A program made the position numbers and the translations under genes. A model generated the notes under the pieces. That model had not been told where the DNA came from and made no database searches. It worked only from the letters and a program-made list of their open reading frames with translations. Shown piece by piece: positions 36,901-48,300 of a stretch of DNA of 64,000 nucleotides. The DNA lies in contig CAWZYM010000190.1 of NCBI GenBank assembly GCA_963966185.1, positions 145,001 through 209,000 on the forward strand, given 5' to 3'. This stretch comes from Rhabditoides inermis (taxonomy: Eukaryota; Nematoda; Chromadorea; Rhabditida; Rhabditidae). Position 1 is the stretch's first letter, and the number at the start of each line of letters is the position of its first letter.

Positions 36901-38100
36901 CGAGTGAATAGGACGTGGTCCTTCTCCCCTCTCGCACTCTGGCGAATCCATATCGCAACCTGGCGATTTCCCACCACTCTCTCGCTCGCGGAGCACCGAG
37001 TGAATAGGACGTGGTCCTTCTCCCCTCTCGCACTCTGGCGAATCCATATCGCAACCGAGCGATTTCCCACCACTCTCTCGCTCGCGGAGCACCGAGTGAA
37101 TAGGACGTGGTCCTTCTCCCCTCTCGCACTCTGGCGAATCCATATCGCAACCTGGCAATTTCCCACCACTCTCTCGCTCGCGGAGTACCGAGTGAATAGG
37201 ACGTGGTCCTTCTCCCCTTTCGCACTCTGGCGAATCCATATCGCAACCTGGCGATTTCCTACCACTCTCTCGCTCGCGGAGCACCGAAAGAGTAGAACGT
37301 GATCCTTCTTGCCTCTCGCACTCTGGCGAATCCATATCGCAACCTGGCGATTTTCAACCACTCTCGCTCGCGGAGCACCGAGTGAATAGGACGTGGTCCT
37401 TCTTCCCTCTCGCACTCTGGCGAAATCCATATCGCAACCTGGCGATTTCCCACCACTCTCTCGCTCGCGGAGCACCGAGTGAATAGGACGTGGTCCTTCT
37501 CCCCTCTCGCACTCTGGCGAATCCATATCGCAACCGGGCGATTTCCCACCACTCTCTCGCTCGCGGAGCACCGAGTGAATAGGACGTGGTCCTTCTCCCC
37601 TCTCGCACTCTGGCGAATCCATATCGCAACCGGGCGATTTCCCACCACTCTCTCGCTCGCGGAGCACCGAGTGAATAGGACGTGGTCCTTCTTCCCTCTC
37701 GCACTCTGGCGAAATCCATATCGCAACCTGGCGATATCCCACCACTCTCTCGCTCGCGGAGCACCGAGTGAATAGGACGTGGTCCTTCTCCCCTCTCGCA
37801 CTCTGGCGAACCCATATCGCAACCTGGCGATTTCACACCTCTCTCTCGCTCGCGAAGCATCGAAAGAGTAGAACGTGATCCTTCTTGCCTCTCACACTCT
37901 GGCGACTCCATATCGCAACCTGGCGATTTTTCCACCACTCAATCACCCGGGGCAGTGAGTGAGAACTGATTCCTTCGCCTTTCTCACACCCTGGCAAATT
38001 CATTTTCATATCGCAACTTGGCGGGTTCCTCCCACCCCCGCTCACGGCGCACTTAGTAACAAGGACGTGGTCCTTTTGCCTTCACGCACTTTGACGAATC
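33990..38100. repeat. 96-bp satellite array, about 40 units, with higher-order repeats
   Basis: Units are 96 bp: gtgaataggacgtggtcc lies at 34131, 34227, 34323 and 34419. Each contains atcgcaacctggcgat and ggacgtggtcc, both able to form small hairpins. Distinctive variants recur at long range: the accgaaagag variant at 36231 and 37283 (1052 bp apart) and the short ttctccctctcg variant at 35301 and 36449 (1148 bp apart). These correspond to higher-order units of 11 and 12 monomers. Units past about 37850 are increasingly diverged. Since 96 is divisible by 3, several frames on both strands stay open for hundreds of codons; they are not genes. Confidence 0.95.
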
Positions 38101-38199
38101 CATATCGCAGCCTGGCTATCTTCCACTACGCTCTCGCTAGCCGAAGAGTTGAGAGGACACTGTCTCCTTCCGTCTCACAGACTGGGAACTATCACATTT

Positions 38200-39010
38200 C
38201 TATGCTCGTAGAGCGATGAGTACAGAAGGACAGAGGGCACGCCGCAGAGGCATCTCAACCTCGTCACATTACATCCTATTGTCTGCTGAGAATTTAACTC
38301 GCAGATCATTCTTTCTCGCTCAATTACCCGTTTTTTTCCCGGTACTCACCGATTAGTGCGCTCGCGGAGTGCTGTTCTGCGGTAGTGCATGTGCATCTAG
38401 TTCTCCGCGTATCAACCGAATAGTTCTCATGTTCACAGCCTAACATGGATGGGGAATGTGCTGTAAAATATCTCGGTTTCACTATGCATACCTCTTCTAT
38501 CGCTGGCTCGCGTACCGAATACTGATCGTCTTCAATTGATAAAAAAAAATCGGTGAACACTCAATTCGCTTCAGCTATTTTCTCGACGCCTTGGAGCCAA
38601 AACCTTAGGCGTACCAGCGAATAACAGAGCCAATCACCACTGGTTTCTGTTACAGACGGTCTCACGCAATTTCCCCGAAAATCGACATTCAAAAAAGTGT
38701 GTTTCACCATTAAACGTGCCTGAACTATGATCGCGACCAATGTATTACGTTTGTACGAGTTGATATGATATTATCGTATTACAGTGAAAATGCTTTCGAA
38801 CCCGATGCGTAGCCACTCCTGCTCGGGCGGCAATCCGGCTTTGGAGTCAGCAGCAGGAGCGCCTGCGAGGTTGGTGCGTGACCCCTTTCCCCGTGACGTG
38901 AGGTCTTCTTCGAGATAGAGCACCGCACCCTTTGCATGTTTTTCAATCATAAACCCGTTCCTACTTATGCCGGAGTCTTAAGCCATTTATGTCGTAGAGT
39001 AACGGAGACA
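38200..39010. other. Unassigned sequence after the satellite
   Basis: No gene can be supported. The sequence cataaacccgttcctacttatgcc near 38949 resembles cataaaccggttcctacttatgcc near 41803, so it may belong to a dispersed element. Confidence 0.4.
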
Positions 39011-39014
39011 TAAT

Positions 39015-40383
39015 ACGGTTTAGGGTGGAGGTATGAGTAGTGCTGCGTAGTGCGTAGTGCCTCGATCGGTGCAACACTCTCGCGAGATGCACCGCCAAGC
39101 GTACAACCGGGCGAGTCGCCTCCGACAAAACACGGTTCCCGCCCACTTTGACACCCTCCCAAAGTGGGCGGGGCCGCCTTTGGGAGCCGGCGAGTCGCCT
39201 CCGATTTGCCGCCGACAATCCTCCGATTTCGTGTGGTTTCAAGCCAAATGTGATGAAACGATGTTTTATTTGTGTTTTAGTAATGTTATATAAGAAATGC
39301 ACCACTTTCAAGGCATGCATACGTGACAAGACGTATGATGGAAATGTAACACACATAAACACTTCAGGCGCTTGATTGGATGGTTGGTGATGGCTGGTGG
39401 ATTTGTCATACAGGTGTGTGTAGTCAGGGCTATGACGTGTGGCAGGGCGGGAGCAGACACGGCTGGTGGTCGAAGTACCAGCTATCCCACAACGCACACG
39501 CTCCTCTTCTTTCTCCTTCAGAATCCGTCGCAGCTCCGCATTGAGTCGACGGCAGACATTGGCGAACTTGCCGGCAAAGGTGGCGACCCTCTGTGCTTCT
39601 CTAGAAGCATGTTCGCGTCGCAAAAGAAGCTTTTTTGCTAGCTGGTTGGCTGGCAAATAATTTGTCGCTCTCCACCTCCTCGCCTCGGCATCTTCCGTTG
39701 GCGCATGCGCAGACACGATGATGCTGGTCTTCTTTCTTCGTACTTCTGCATCCACGTAGATGAGAGTTGATGACGATCATGTTTACGTTGGCGAAGGTAG
39801 AGATGACCATCAGTTAGCTTTCGCACTGACCTAGCAGTACCGTCATGCCCGGAGATGTGCTTAGGGTTGTATTGGCTGGAAGCCACGCCCACTCTCCCCA
39901 TCGCCTATATAACCCGGGCAGGGAGAGTGAGCGGGGCCGCCTGCCCTGACTATTACATCTGTCTGCAGGAGGGAAGAATGGGAGAGAGAGGGAAGAATAG
40001 GCCATGTCCACCTATTACGGTACCCAGGCAAACAGCCTCCCAACATGTTAGGGTGCACGACGTGGCGTGGAGCGCCGACAGTTTTTGCATGCATATTTTA
40101 TTTACGAGTATTTACGAGCGTAAATACATGCGTAAATACACTTATTTACGAGCGTAAATACATTTGACGGTTTTAAATTTGCGCTTAGAAAAACGTAGTG
40201 AGAAATAGCAACTTTAGCGATTTGAACTTTGCGCCAGTTTTTTTGTCGGAGGCGACTCGGAGCGTACCCGCCCTTTTGTCGGCGGCGACTCGGAGGCGAC
40301 TCGGCGCGAACCCGGCGGCGAGTCGCCCGGTTGTATGTGAGGCGCTGGCGGCGAGACGAAACGCCATTCAAGGCTTTTGCTTT
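39015..40383. repeat. Dispersed repeat D2, copy split by an insertion
   Basis: The left half (39015-39094) and right half (40343-40383) together equal the uninterrupted copy at 33450-33569. The 1.25 kb between them is a candidate transposon (next entry). Confidence 0.8.
39095..40342. mobile_element. Candidate 1.25-kb DNA transposon with inverted ends
   Basis: The terminal parts are inverted repeats: tacaaccgggcgagtcgcc at 39102-39120 and ggcgagtcgcccggttgta at 40317-40335 match at 18 of 19 positions. The motif gagtcgcctccgacaaaa is repeated subterminally near both ends. The uninterrupted D2 copy shows the empty site. I see no clear target duplication. A minus-strand frame at about 39400-39755 with a Lys/Arg/Glu-rich helical stretch lacks any known transposase motif. 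Confidence 0.65.
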
Positions 40384-40599
40384 CCCTTCCTCCCATCCCT
40401 GGAAGCGGAAAATCCCGCCCGCCCACCGAGTGAGTGCGAATCCCCCGCTGAGAATAGCGAGTAACTCGATGAAGTTTCACAGACGTTTCCGGTAATCCTG
40501 TGTTTGTGTTTTTACCCATACGACCTGCATTTTGTTCAGGTTGGACCCGAGATAACAGTATACAGCTGTAGAGTCTTGCGTCGCTGTTCGCTTTGATCT

Positions 40600-40899
40600 C
40601 TGAATCAGAATATTTATCTCGAATCAAGTAACACATGGTATTGTAATTTGCGGTACGGTTACGGTAAAGTACAGTAATACAACGCATACTCTGAGTTCCA
40701 ACAATACGGATTTCGCTGGTCACGTGGATGCGTACGTTGTTTCATCGCCTTCGAGGATTCCTTTCCAGTCTCAATTCCGTAGATGTAAATATTAACATAA
40801 TCGAATACCAGTCCGATCAGTGTTCTCCGCCGCACAACATTGTTCAAGGGTCAGGGGAATAACAGAAGTATACTCGCAATCAGAAAATGCGCCCCTTTC

Positions 40900-40950
<51 letters not shown>

Positions 40951-41100
40951 CGCGGTTAGAGATGCGGAGAGAGTGTTAAAAAGGGGAAGATGCAGGTCCG
41001 CGGCGCGTGCCCACCATCCGCGTGCGGCGGCTGCTGGGCGCATAGCCAAGGGCTAACTTGCTCATTCTGACTATAGGCACGCGACCGCGCGCTGGCAGAG
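40600..41100 (-). repeat. Dispersed repeat D3, copy 1
   Basis: In reverse complement this segment shares its two ends and several internal blocks with 62780-63180. The shared blocks include tctctgccagcgcgcggtcg, tgaacaatgytgtgcggcgg, gagactggaraggaatcctc and gattcgagataaatattctg. Copy 1 carries an extra segment with a GA microsatellite and lacks part of the middle of copy 2. Confidence 0.75.
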
Positions 41101-41109
41101 AAATGAGAG

Positions 41110-42174
41110 GAATTTTCCGCTCTAAACTCTAAACCCTTGATCTCAGCTACTCGCAAAGCGCAACAGTTAGCCAGTATTCCAGTATTGTGCTCAGCTTTAA
41201 ACACATCATAGGAGCGAGAGCGTGCCCTCTGGTCAGGTCTTTATTCCTCTTGTTCCCACCTGTACTGTTCGGTGGCGCCTCTCTTTTAAAAAAAGTGGAA
41301 CCCTGCGCACTCCAGCGCGGTAATTTTATGGTGCTCTTTAGCATTACTCGGGTGTCTAATCATGTAGAACAGTCTTCTTGTGCCAAACAACACAGTTGAG
41401 CTCAGTTACACTCAGTCAGCAAGTGTAAGTATCATTGATATAGCAATCTCTTAGCTCCCCTTTAGGCTAGCGGCCCTCCCCGAGGGAAGCTAATGATCTA
41501 TTTACAGGTACGGTAAGACGGAAGTGCCAATCCGGGAACATGAATGACACGCGCTCGAACGAGACGGACTCGCGGCCTTCGACGGACTCGTCGTTCGCTC
41601 CCCCGAAGAAAAGGATGCGGCAGTGCGGCCTTCGCGACGAGTCCCCATCCACTGCCCCATATAGATCAAGAGCCGCCGTTGGAGAGAGAGATCCTTCCAC
41701 TTTTCGCCCCTCGAATAATGGCCCACGTATACGTACCGTGTCCTATCAGTTGCTCGCGCAGTGAATGTATATTCGTGGGCCTCAAAGGCCATCCGCATAA
41801 GCATAAACCGGTTCCTACTTATGCCCATAAGACTCATAAGTATTGTTATATAACGTTAGTTTGGAAAAGGGGTTTCTCATTTTTTTTTTTGTTTTAATAA
41901 ATACACATAATGTTTTCTTTTCATATGATATCCCCCCAAAGCAAATGGAGGAAATGACAGTAACTGCTTACGTTATCTGATATTCAACCCGAGTGATATT
42001 ATTATTATTATTATTATTGATATTATGCAAATTAAGCCCTAGAAAGACCTAAAATTTGTTAAAACTGAAGACTTTTATCGTAATTGGTAATTGTTTTATC
42101 ATGAGAATGCTCGTATATTTCACTACACTCACTTTTTAGTCGGTAACGGTTTATAAGTAGCACTGTCCCTGTCA

Positions 42175-42215
<41 letters not shown>

Positions 42216-42519
42216 CCTCTTTCTCTCTTTATCTTTTTTATCTATTTTTTCTTAAGGTCCCTCTCCCTCTCTGTAAGTACACATATATAAGAATAATCCC
42301 TGACCGAACTTCCTTATTCTGTTATTCTAGAGCATATTTTTTCGATAATATGCTTATAAGTAAGGCGTTTCAGCCTTTCACACAGTTTCACATGTTCCTT
42401 ACCTACTGTGTGTCGTGTTTGTACATGTACATTCCCACTTGCAACATGCCATGTCTTTTCTCTCACTGTTTCGTGTATTTTTCCATCTGACTGTTGTGTG
42501 TTATTGAATCGATTCCAGC
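41110..42519. other. Intergenic region upstream of the nuclear receptor
   Basis: A 74-codon frame at 41540-41764 has a PPKKRMR nuclear-localisation-like stretch, but it has no splice support, so I do not call it. A (TTA)n run lies at 41998-42018 and a CT microsatellite at 42177-42215. The rest is AT-rich. Confidence 0.4.
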
Positions 42520-42949
42520 ATGGCCTGTCTCGTATGCGGCGATAGAGAAAACGGAAGCCGGTGAGTCACTTTATTATCTTATAAAAAATACTCATATGAT
42601 AATCATCTGGAGATGATATTCGCGACTCGCAAATATACCTGCGTACATATTTGATTTCAAATGTTTCACTGAATATCACAGATACGGAGCTGCCGCTTGC
42701 CTTGGCTGCATAGTCTTCTTCCGTCGAGCGGTCGTCAAAGGAGCTGTCTACAGATGCCTCAAACAAGGAAACTGCCACATCATTTTCGGTACGTCTTATT
42801 CTTCATAATCACGTGGTTTTAACAGCTATCATAATATGGAAACAGATTTTTCAAATTTATTATAACAAATAATATTATTCGAGAATCTCGCTGCATATGT
42901 CGTCGCTGTCGATTCGACAAGTGCCTGCGAGTCGGAATGAACCCCAATG
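42520..42949 (+). CDS. Nuclear hormone receptor DNA-binding domain (zf-C4)
   Basis: Exons 42520-42560, 42682-42788 and 42884-42949 join in phase. They encode the two C4 zinc modules: CLVCGDRENGSRYGAAACLG then CIVFFRRAV, and YRCLKQGNC, then CICRRCRFDKCLRVGMNPN. All eight zinc cysteines are present with family spacing (C-x5-C-x9-C-x2-C in module two). The domain starts only two residues after the ATG, and the ATG follows gattccagc, a possible splice acceptor. The P-box is CLGCIVFF rather than the usual CEGCKGFF or CNGCKAFF, so the DNA half-site preference may differ. I find no ligand-binding domain before the oppositely oriented gene ending at 43866. A short frame at 43577-43780 could be a further exon. 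The gene is either a DBD-only receptor or truncated. Confidence 0.8.
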
Positions 42950-43865
42950 GTAGGTTCGAGTATTATACACTTTCACATATGTATATTGTATTTACTGGTG
43001 TTTTGTATGACACATTTGTAGTGGGTTACCATTAGAGTGGTTAGAAAAAGTTAATTGAATGATGTTTTCTTTTATGACAAACCTTTAGTATCGATTAGCG
43101 AAAGTCAAATTTGCGAGGCTCTTTGTTTTGTTGTATACGAGCTTGTTTCATTCGAAACTTTCATTCGAAAGTAAATGTCGGAAAAAAAACGACTTTGAAG
43201 TTGGTCACCAGATGTATCTGTTGGTTGGCACGTCAATCGGAGAGGGGGGACCTAGGACCTGAACAAGATCCCTCGAGAAGTTATTCGAAAATGCTATTGG
43301 AATTTAAAAATGTCTTACTAGTGAAAAAATAAGTACTTCATTGTGTACACGTAACGTCGCATTAGGGTTAAATTTTTACTTATCCTTATTCACATTTCGG
43401 CAAACCCTCGCACGTAAGTAAGACAGATGTCACGATGCACTTTCGTTCTCAGAAAAACTTCTCTTGAGGATGTCCGAAATCTTCACATAACATGATTATA
43501 CAATGGTCTAAAGAAATACATAAATAAATACTGCTTCTAGAAATGAGCGCCAATGTAAGGGTGTAAGAGTAAGACTATGCACATCATCGACCAAGTCCTC
43601 GCTCGCCAGAGTCCGGAAATTCATCCATCATCACTTGTCAGCCGTACATTGGAGAGTGTGAAGTTGAAGGGCGCATCAGCCATTGAACTCATCAATTCGA
43701 CACACCACCGCTTCACCACTCATTGCGATCATAAAGAAGTGAGGGTGCGGATTCAAAATGTTTTTTTCACCAGTGACTGATAAATTCTTCATTTTATTGA
43801 ACATTTCGGATAAATAACGAAAAACAAGTAAATTAACGTAAAATGTACGCATATAACTACTTTGA
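42950..43865. other. Downstream part of the nuclear receptor locus
   Basis: A possible exon lies at about 43577-43780 (begins MHIIDQVLARQSPEIHPSSL, stop at 43778). It carries no recognisable ligand-binding-domain signature, and I cannot connect it in phase to the exon ending at 42949. Confidence 0.3.
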
Positions 43866-45662
43866 TTAGTGTTTTGCGGGGACCTTGCAAATGAATGAGT
43901 CGGCCTGCTTGGAACAGTCCCAGTTGTTCCACTTGTGATAGCTGGCGTCGTTGAATGGAGCAGCGTCCGGGAAGGTCTGGAAACGCGATAGAGAATTACA
44001 CGTCTCCGTCACGCAAACGAGAAAAGAGCGCGAGACACGTCCACATCACTTTATCATTAATCAGTGCCTCTCTTCCCACCTGCACGCAGTGTTCGGTCTT
44101 CGGGTTATCCGGCTGGTCGGGCTGCCAGTGGTAGTAGTCCACCTGAACGGTGGGCACTGGGCGCTTGGCCACGCAAAACTCTCGTCTTCCAGTATTCTAT
44201 TCTTACTCACCGGCGTTCCGTCACTCCACTTCCAGAACAGATCGCCCTGATCCTGGTACATTCCGATCCACGGCTGACCGGACGCCCAATGCGAACTGCC
44301 CGTCTCCGCCATAAATATCTACAATCATCTCTCCCCTCTCTCTCTTCCACTCACTATTGATGAAATCATTCTCATCATAGCTGTGAATGCTGGCCAGATC
44401 CCCTCCATAGTCTTCGCATCTGTCCCTCGCTTCCTCCCACGTCCATCCGTCCCCGTCCGTATTGATGCGCTGTGAAACGTATCAGTGAAACGTATCGGAT
44501 AGTACTCACGAAATAACAGCTGTCCGTGGGATGGTAGTAATTCCCCTGCGTACAGTAGCCAGGCTGAAGCGGAAGCATGTAACCAATTCGATACTCCGCC
44601 GACGCACCCGAGTGGTGGTCGGAGGTGTAGTAGTGGTGGTTGAGGCTACAGTGGTGGACTGCGTAGTAGTGATGGGTGTGGAAGTAGTTGATGTGGTGCA
44701 CTGCTCGTCGAGAGGAGGAGTCCTGCACACATAGGGCATCGGGGCCTGCAATCTGCCAGTCAGCACAGTCCACAGTCGCCCTCCCTCCATCCACTCACCT
44801 TGCAGTCACTCGCACGCCACTTTCCACTCTTCGACTCTATCGAAACACACTGCCCCACTGAGATGTTCGGCTCGCCTAAACGGATAGTTTCATATCTGAA
44901 CAATCAATACGCTATGAATAGACAGATACTCACCATTGGCCCACCTGGCGTAAACCACCTTTGTCCAGTCGACCCACATCCAGCCAACCTGACTGTACAG
45001 GTCACTCCCGCCTATCCAAAACGAATCCGTGGACAGAGGGAAGAAGCGAGGCGCCGATTCTGGAACCAGCAACCAGTTGTAAAGATAAACGCGCGGTCAT
45101 TCTCTTTGAATACATATCAGAAGTAAGAGACGGACCGTGAAATCAAAAAAAAACCATGTGTATGTGAAACCAATTGACGAAAACTAGAACACCTTGGTGG
45201 CCATATGGCATATGGGACGGAACCATTGTGCAGGTGAAAACGAGACAATCCAGGAACCAGTCACGCACCAGTCACCAGTGCATTGTCGAATGCTCCGTCG
45301 ATTGAGGTGAGATGGCCTCTCATCGAGACACAGTCTTGCTCGGCATCGATGAAATCGAGGGGAGTGGAACGGAACTGGAATATACAATACAACTATGATG
45401 CTAAAGGGACCTTCAGATATCGCTTCTTGAAAATTCTAGCGCGAGCCTTATTTCAACCCAAAAGAGAGGGCGCTGCGCGCCCTCTCTGATGCAAATATTT
45501 TTAAATACACTATATCTATTATTATAATACATTGAATCAATTATCTAATGCAGTACTCACTACAAAACACTTTCCGGTGTCCTGATTGTAGACTCCATTG
45601 TGTGGGCACTCCTCCGCGTTGCCAACTATAGCTGCAGTCAAGAAGATCAGCGGCAGCCGCAT
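43866..45662 (-). CDS. Secreted C-type lectin with two CTLD domains
   Basis: The ATG (45660-45662) opens a signal peptide MRLPLIFLTAAIVGNA. Exons include 45561-45662, 45269-45374, 44934-45059, about 44811-44878, and then Thr-rich and second-domain exons to the TAA at 43866. CTLD 1 shows FIDAEQDCVSMRGHLTSIDG, FWIGGSDLYSQVGWMWVD, RWANGEPN (EPN motif) and GKWRASDCK. A linker of Thr repeats (CTTSTTSTPITTTQSTT) follows. CTLD 2 shows WEEARDRCEDYGGDLASIHS, WIGMYQDQGDLFWKWSDGTP, a QPD motif in YHWQPDQPDNPKTEHC and WNNWDCSKQADSFICK. EPN suggests mannose-type and QPD galactose-type calcium-dependent binding. Such lectins in worms are secreted, often immune or cuticular. One junction near 44315 is a nucleotide out of phase as I place it. 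Confidence 0.85.
45411..45487 (+). repeat. Dispersed repeat D4 ending in a 25-bp hairpin, copy 1
   Basis: The segment atatcgcttcttgaaaattc to the palindrome agagagggcgctgcgcgccc-tctct has a second copy at 63716-63795. The palindrome (45463-45487) has 11-bp perfect arms and a 3-base loop. It lies in the first or second intron of the lectin gene. Confidence 0.8.
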
Positions 45663-45840
45663 GCTCGTTGATCAGCAAAATGCCTTATCCCCTTATCTCG
45701 ATACCCATTTTCAGTCACCTTATCGTTTGCTTATCACCAAACTAGCATTTGAGCGGTGCTCCAATTAAAAAAACATTCGGCATTGAAAGTATTGTGTATA
45801 ACACACAACGTTTCCAACGTTCGACGATCGAAGTTCGACT

Positions 45841-46013
45841 TCGACGGAAGTTCGACGATCGAAGCAAACTGGGACATTGTGTGTTATTGGAAAGGAAACA
45901 CACCGGAACACAAGTTCTGCTTCGTTGACGCAGACTGTACTGATAAAAAGCCAGATCGGGATGGGAATTGGAGGAGAATCGTGAGTCTCTCTCTCTCTCC
46001 CCTATCTCTCCTC

Positions 46014-46051
<38 letters not shown>

Positions 46052-47098
46052 TTTAGGAGAATGTTTCAGGAGAATGTTATGACTGGCGCCACATGCAATT
46101 GGAAGATGGACTGTGCGTGTGTGGAAGATTACTGTAATGATCTCATCTCACCTAAGGTATCAGAATGAGTTGTAATAATAAACAAACAAAATACTTCAGA
46201 TCCGAGTATTCACTGAAGCGAATAGCGATGTAGCAGGCAATACTGCGATTCCATCCGGATTCGATCTGCCCTCTCCGTACTTTGAAGATGTTTCGGGCGG
46301 TAAGCAGAGACAATCTTAGATTTCAAACAACGTTTTCAGGATTTCTCAAAGTGATGAAAGACACGGGTATCGATAGTAAATTGGTGAAACAGCCACTGAT
46401 CTGCTACAATGCGACGACGAGCGAGCCGTTCGGACATCCCTTTCTAGAATCGATTCGAGTTCTGGTCGATGTGAGTTTATTGAATAATTACTATGAAAAT
46501 GTATGAACAAAAAACACATAACATACACAAACGGTTCAGTCTCTGGAGGCGTCTTCATTCAATACCAATGGCACTGGTCCATTGTGGTGCGCTTTTCTCA
46601 TTGGAAGAATGGAGACCGCCTATGGGCTGGCCAGGGTCCCCAAACAGATGGACAAAAACGAGCTGGTACTTTAACTGTTTTATTTATTACTAATATACTC
46701 ACATTACATTTTTACTAATATACAGATTACTAATATACATTATTACTAATATACTCAGGTTTGTTGGACGTATTCGTTTGATGTGATTATCCCGTCACAA
46801 AACAACGAATTGGTATATTGTTTCGAGCGCACCGATACTACACTGACAAGTAAGTTTTGACAATGGCCTTGTTATTATTGTTCTTTTTTTCAGACACGTA
46901 TCACATGGTCTACCGTAATATCTCGTGGATTGATGAGAGTATGGTGCTTTGTACTTTGTATGTGTGGCACGGATAAGTGCAACGACGATGAACTCAATTT
47001 TGTAAGATTTGCAAATCTCACTCTGTATGTTTTATTTTTCAGCTCATCCGTTCCAAACTCCCTAATCATTTCTCACCTGCTATTTCAGTCATGGTATT
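45841..47098 (+). pseudogene. Ly6-like gene A, 3' fragment lacking the last exon
   Basis: Homology to 52187-53419 of the intact gene begins inside exon 3 (STIEANWDIVCYWKG) and continues through all internal exons. These include MTGATCNWKMDCACVEDYCN, IPSGFDLPSPYFEDVSG, GFLKVMKDTGIDSKLVKQ and WTYSFDVIIPSQNNELVYCF. The second CN box reads CMCGTDKCNDDELN, but an 8-base insertion before it (ttgtacttt repeat at about 46950-46960) shifts the frame relative to copy B. At 47098 the text changes into an 11-bp minisatellite, and the last exon with the GPI-type tail is missing. The 117 bp between copy-B positions 52070 and 52187 are also absent. This is a disrupted copy. Confidence 0.75.
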
Positions 47099-48024
47099 TT
47101 TGGGGTGCGGGTGGATTGCGGGTGGGGTGCGGGTGGGGTGCGGGTGGAGTGCGGGTGGGGTGCGGGTGAGGTGCGGGTGGAGTGCGGGTGGGGTGCGGGT
47201 GGGGTGCGGGTGGGGTGCGGGTGGGGTGCGGGTGAGGTGCGGGTGGAGTGCGGGTGGGGTGCGGGTGGGGTGCGGCTGGGGTGCGGGTGAGGTGCGGGTG
47301 GAGTGCGGGTGGGGTGCGGGTGGGGTGCGGGTGAGGTGCGGGTGGGGTGCGGGTGAGGTGCGGGTGGAGTGCGGGTGGGGTGCGGGTGAGGTGCGGGTGG
47401 AGTGCGGGTGGAGTGCGGGTGGGGTGCGGGTGGGGTGCGGGTGAGGTGCGGGTGGAGTGCGGGTGAGGTGCGGGTGGGGTGCGAGTGAGGTGAGGGTGGA
47501 GTGCGGGTGGGGTGCGGGTGGGGTGCGGGTGGGGTGCGGGTGGGGTGCGGGTGGAGTGCGGGTGGGGTGCGGGTGAGGTGCGGGTGGAGTGCGGGTGGGG
47601 TGCGGGTGGGGTGCGGGTGGGGTGCGGGTGAGGTGCGGGTGGGGTGCGGGTGAGGTGCGGGTGGAGTGCGGGTGGGGTGCGGGTGAGGTGCGGGTGGAGT
47701 GCGGGTGGAGTGCGGGTGGGGTGCGGGTGGGGTGCGGGTGAGGTGCGGGTGGAGTGCGGGTGGGGTGCGGGTGAGGTGCGGGTGGGGTGCGGGTGAGGTG
47801 CGGGTGGGGTGCGGGTGGAGTGCGGGTGGGGTGCGGGTGGGGTGCGGGTGAGGTGCGGGTGGGGTGCGGGTGAGGTGCGGGTGGGGTGCGGGTGAGGTGC
47901 GGGTGGGGTGCGGGTGAGGTGCGGGTGGAGTGCGGGTGGGGTGCGGGTGAGCTGCGGGTGGGGTGCGGCTGAGGTGCGGGTGGGGTGCGGGTGGGTGCGG
48001 GTGGGGTGCGAGTGGGGTGCGGGT
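47099..48024. repeat. 11-bp G-rich minisatellite, array 1
   Basis: Head-to-tail units of ggggtgcgggt occur with G/A variants gaggtgcgggt and ggagtgcgggt, about 84 units. The G-runs on the plus strand fit G-quadruplex formation. Open frames of Pro/His/Thr/Arg repeats on the minus strand arise because the unit lacks stop codons in all frames. Confidence 0.95.
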
Positions 48025-48300
48025 GCGTACTGGCTGAAAGATGAAGAGTGAATAAAAGAGATAGAGATAGAGAAAGAGAGAGAGAGAGAGAGAGTTCAAG
48101 CAGAGTCTCACGTTGGAATAAAAGACAGCGGCAGATGCTTACCGAGAATGCGCGACTGTGTGGTCACTGGTCATCACTCGAAAAATAGCACTGAAAATCA
48201 ATAAACCTACTTCTCCCAATCCTTTCAACGAGAGAGGGGAGGCGCGAGTGCCGCGTACGAGTTGTCTTTTGATCTTCAGGTCGTCCGCCCGCGTGTTGAA
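48025..48300. repeat. Linker copy between the two minisatellite arrays
   Basis: This 276-bp segment matches 48965-49240 almost base for base and also matches 30397-30635 in copy A. It contains remnants of two exons of the minus-strand gene seen at 30.4-30.6 kb. Relative to copy A, 3 bases plus 1 base are gained in the region atcaaaagac, which breaks that reading frame. Confidence 0.85.

Noticed and set aside
34079..37938. Very long open frames (up to 343 codons) with 32-residue repeats on both strands
   Set aside because: They arise from a 96-bp satellite unit divisible by 3 and lacking stops. Several frames on both strands are open at once, and there is no splice, start or motif support.
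33990..38100. CRISPR-like array
   Set aside because: The 96-bp units are contiguous without unique spacers, there are no cas genes, and the DNA is eukaryotic.
39372..39755. Transposase gene inside the 1.25-kb element
   Set aside because: The minus-strand frame is helical and charged but shows no DDE, HTH or zinc-finger pattern I can identify.
41540..41764. Short gene with a PPKKRMR nuclear-localisation-like stretch
   Set aside because: It is a single short frame with an overlapping alternative frame of similar length and no splice or homology support. I left it unannotated.
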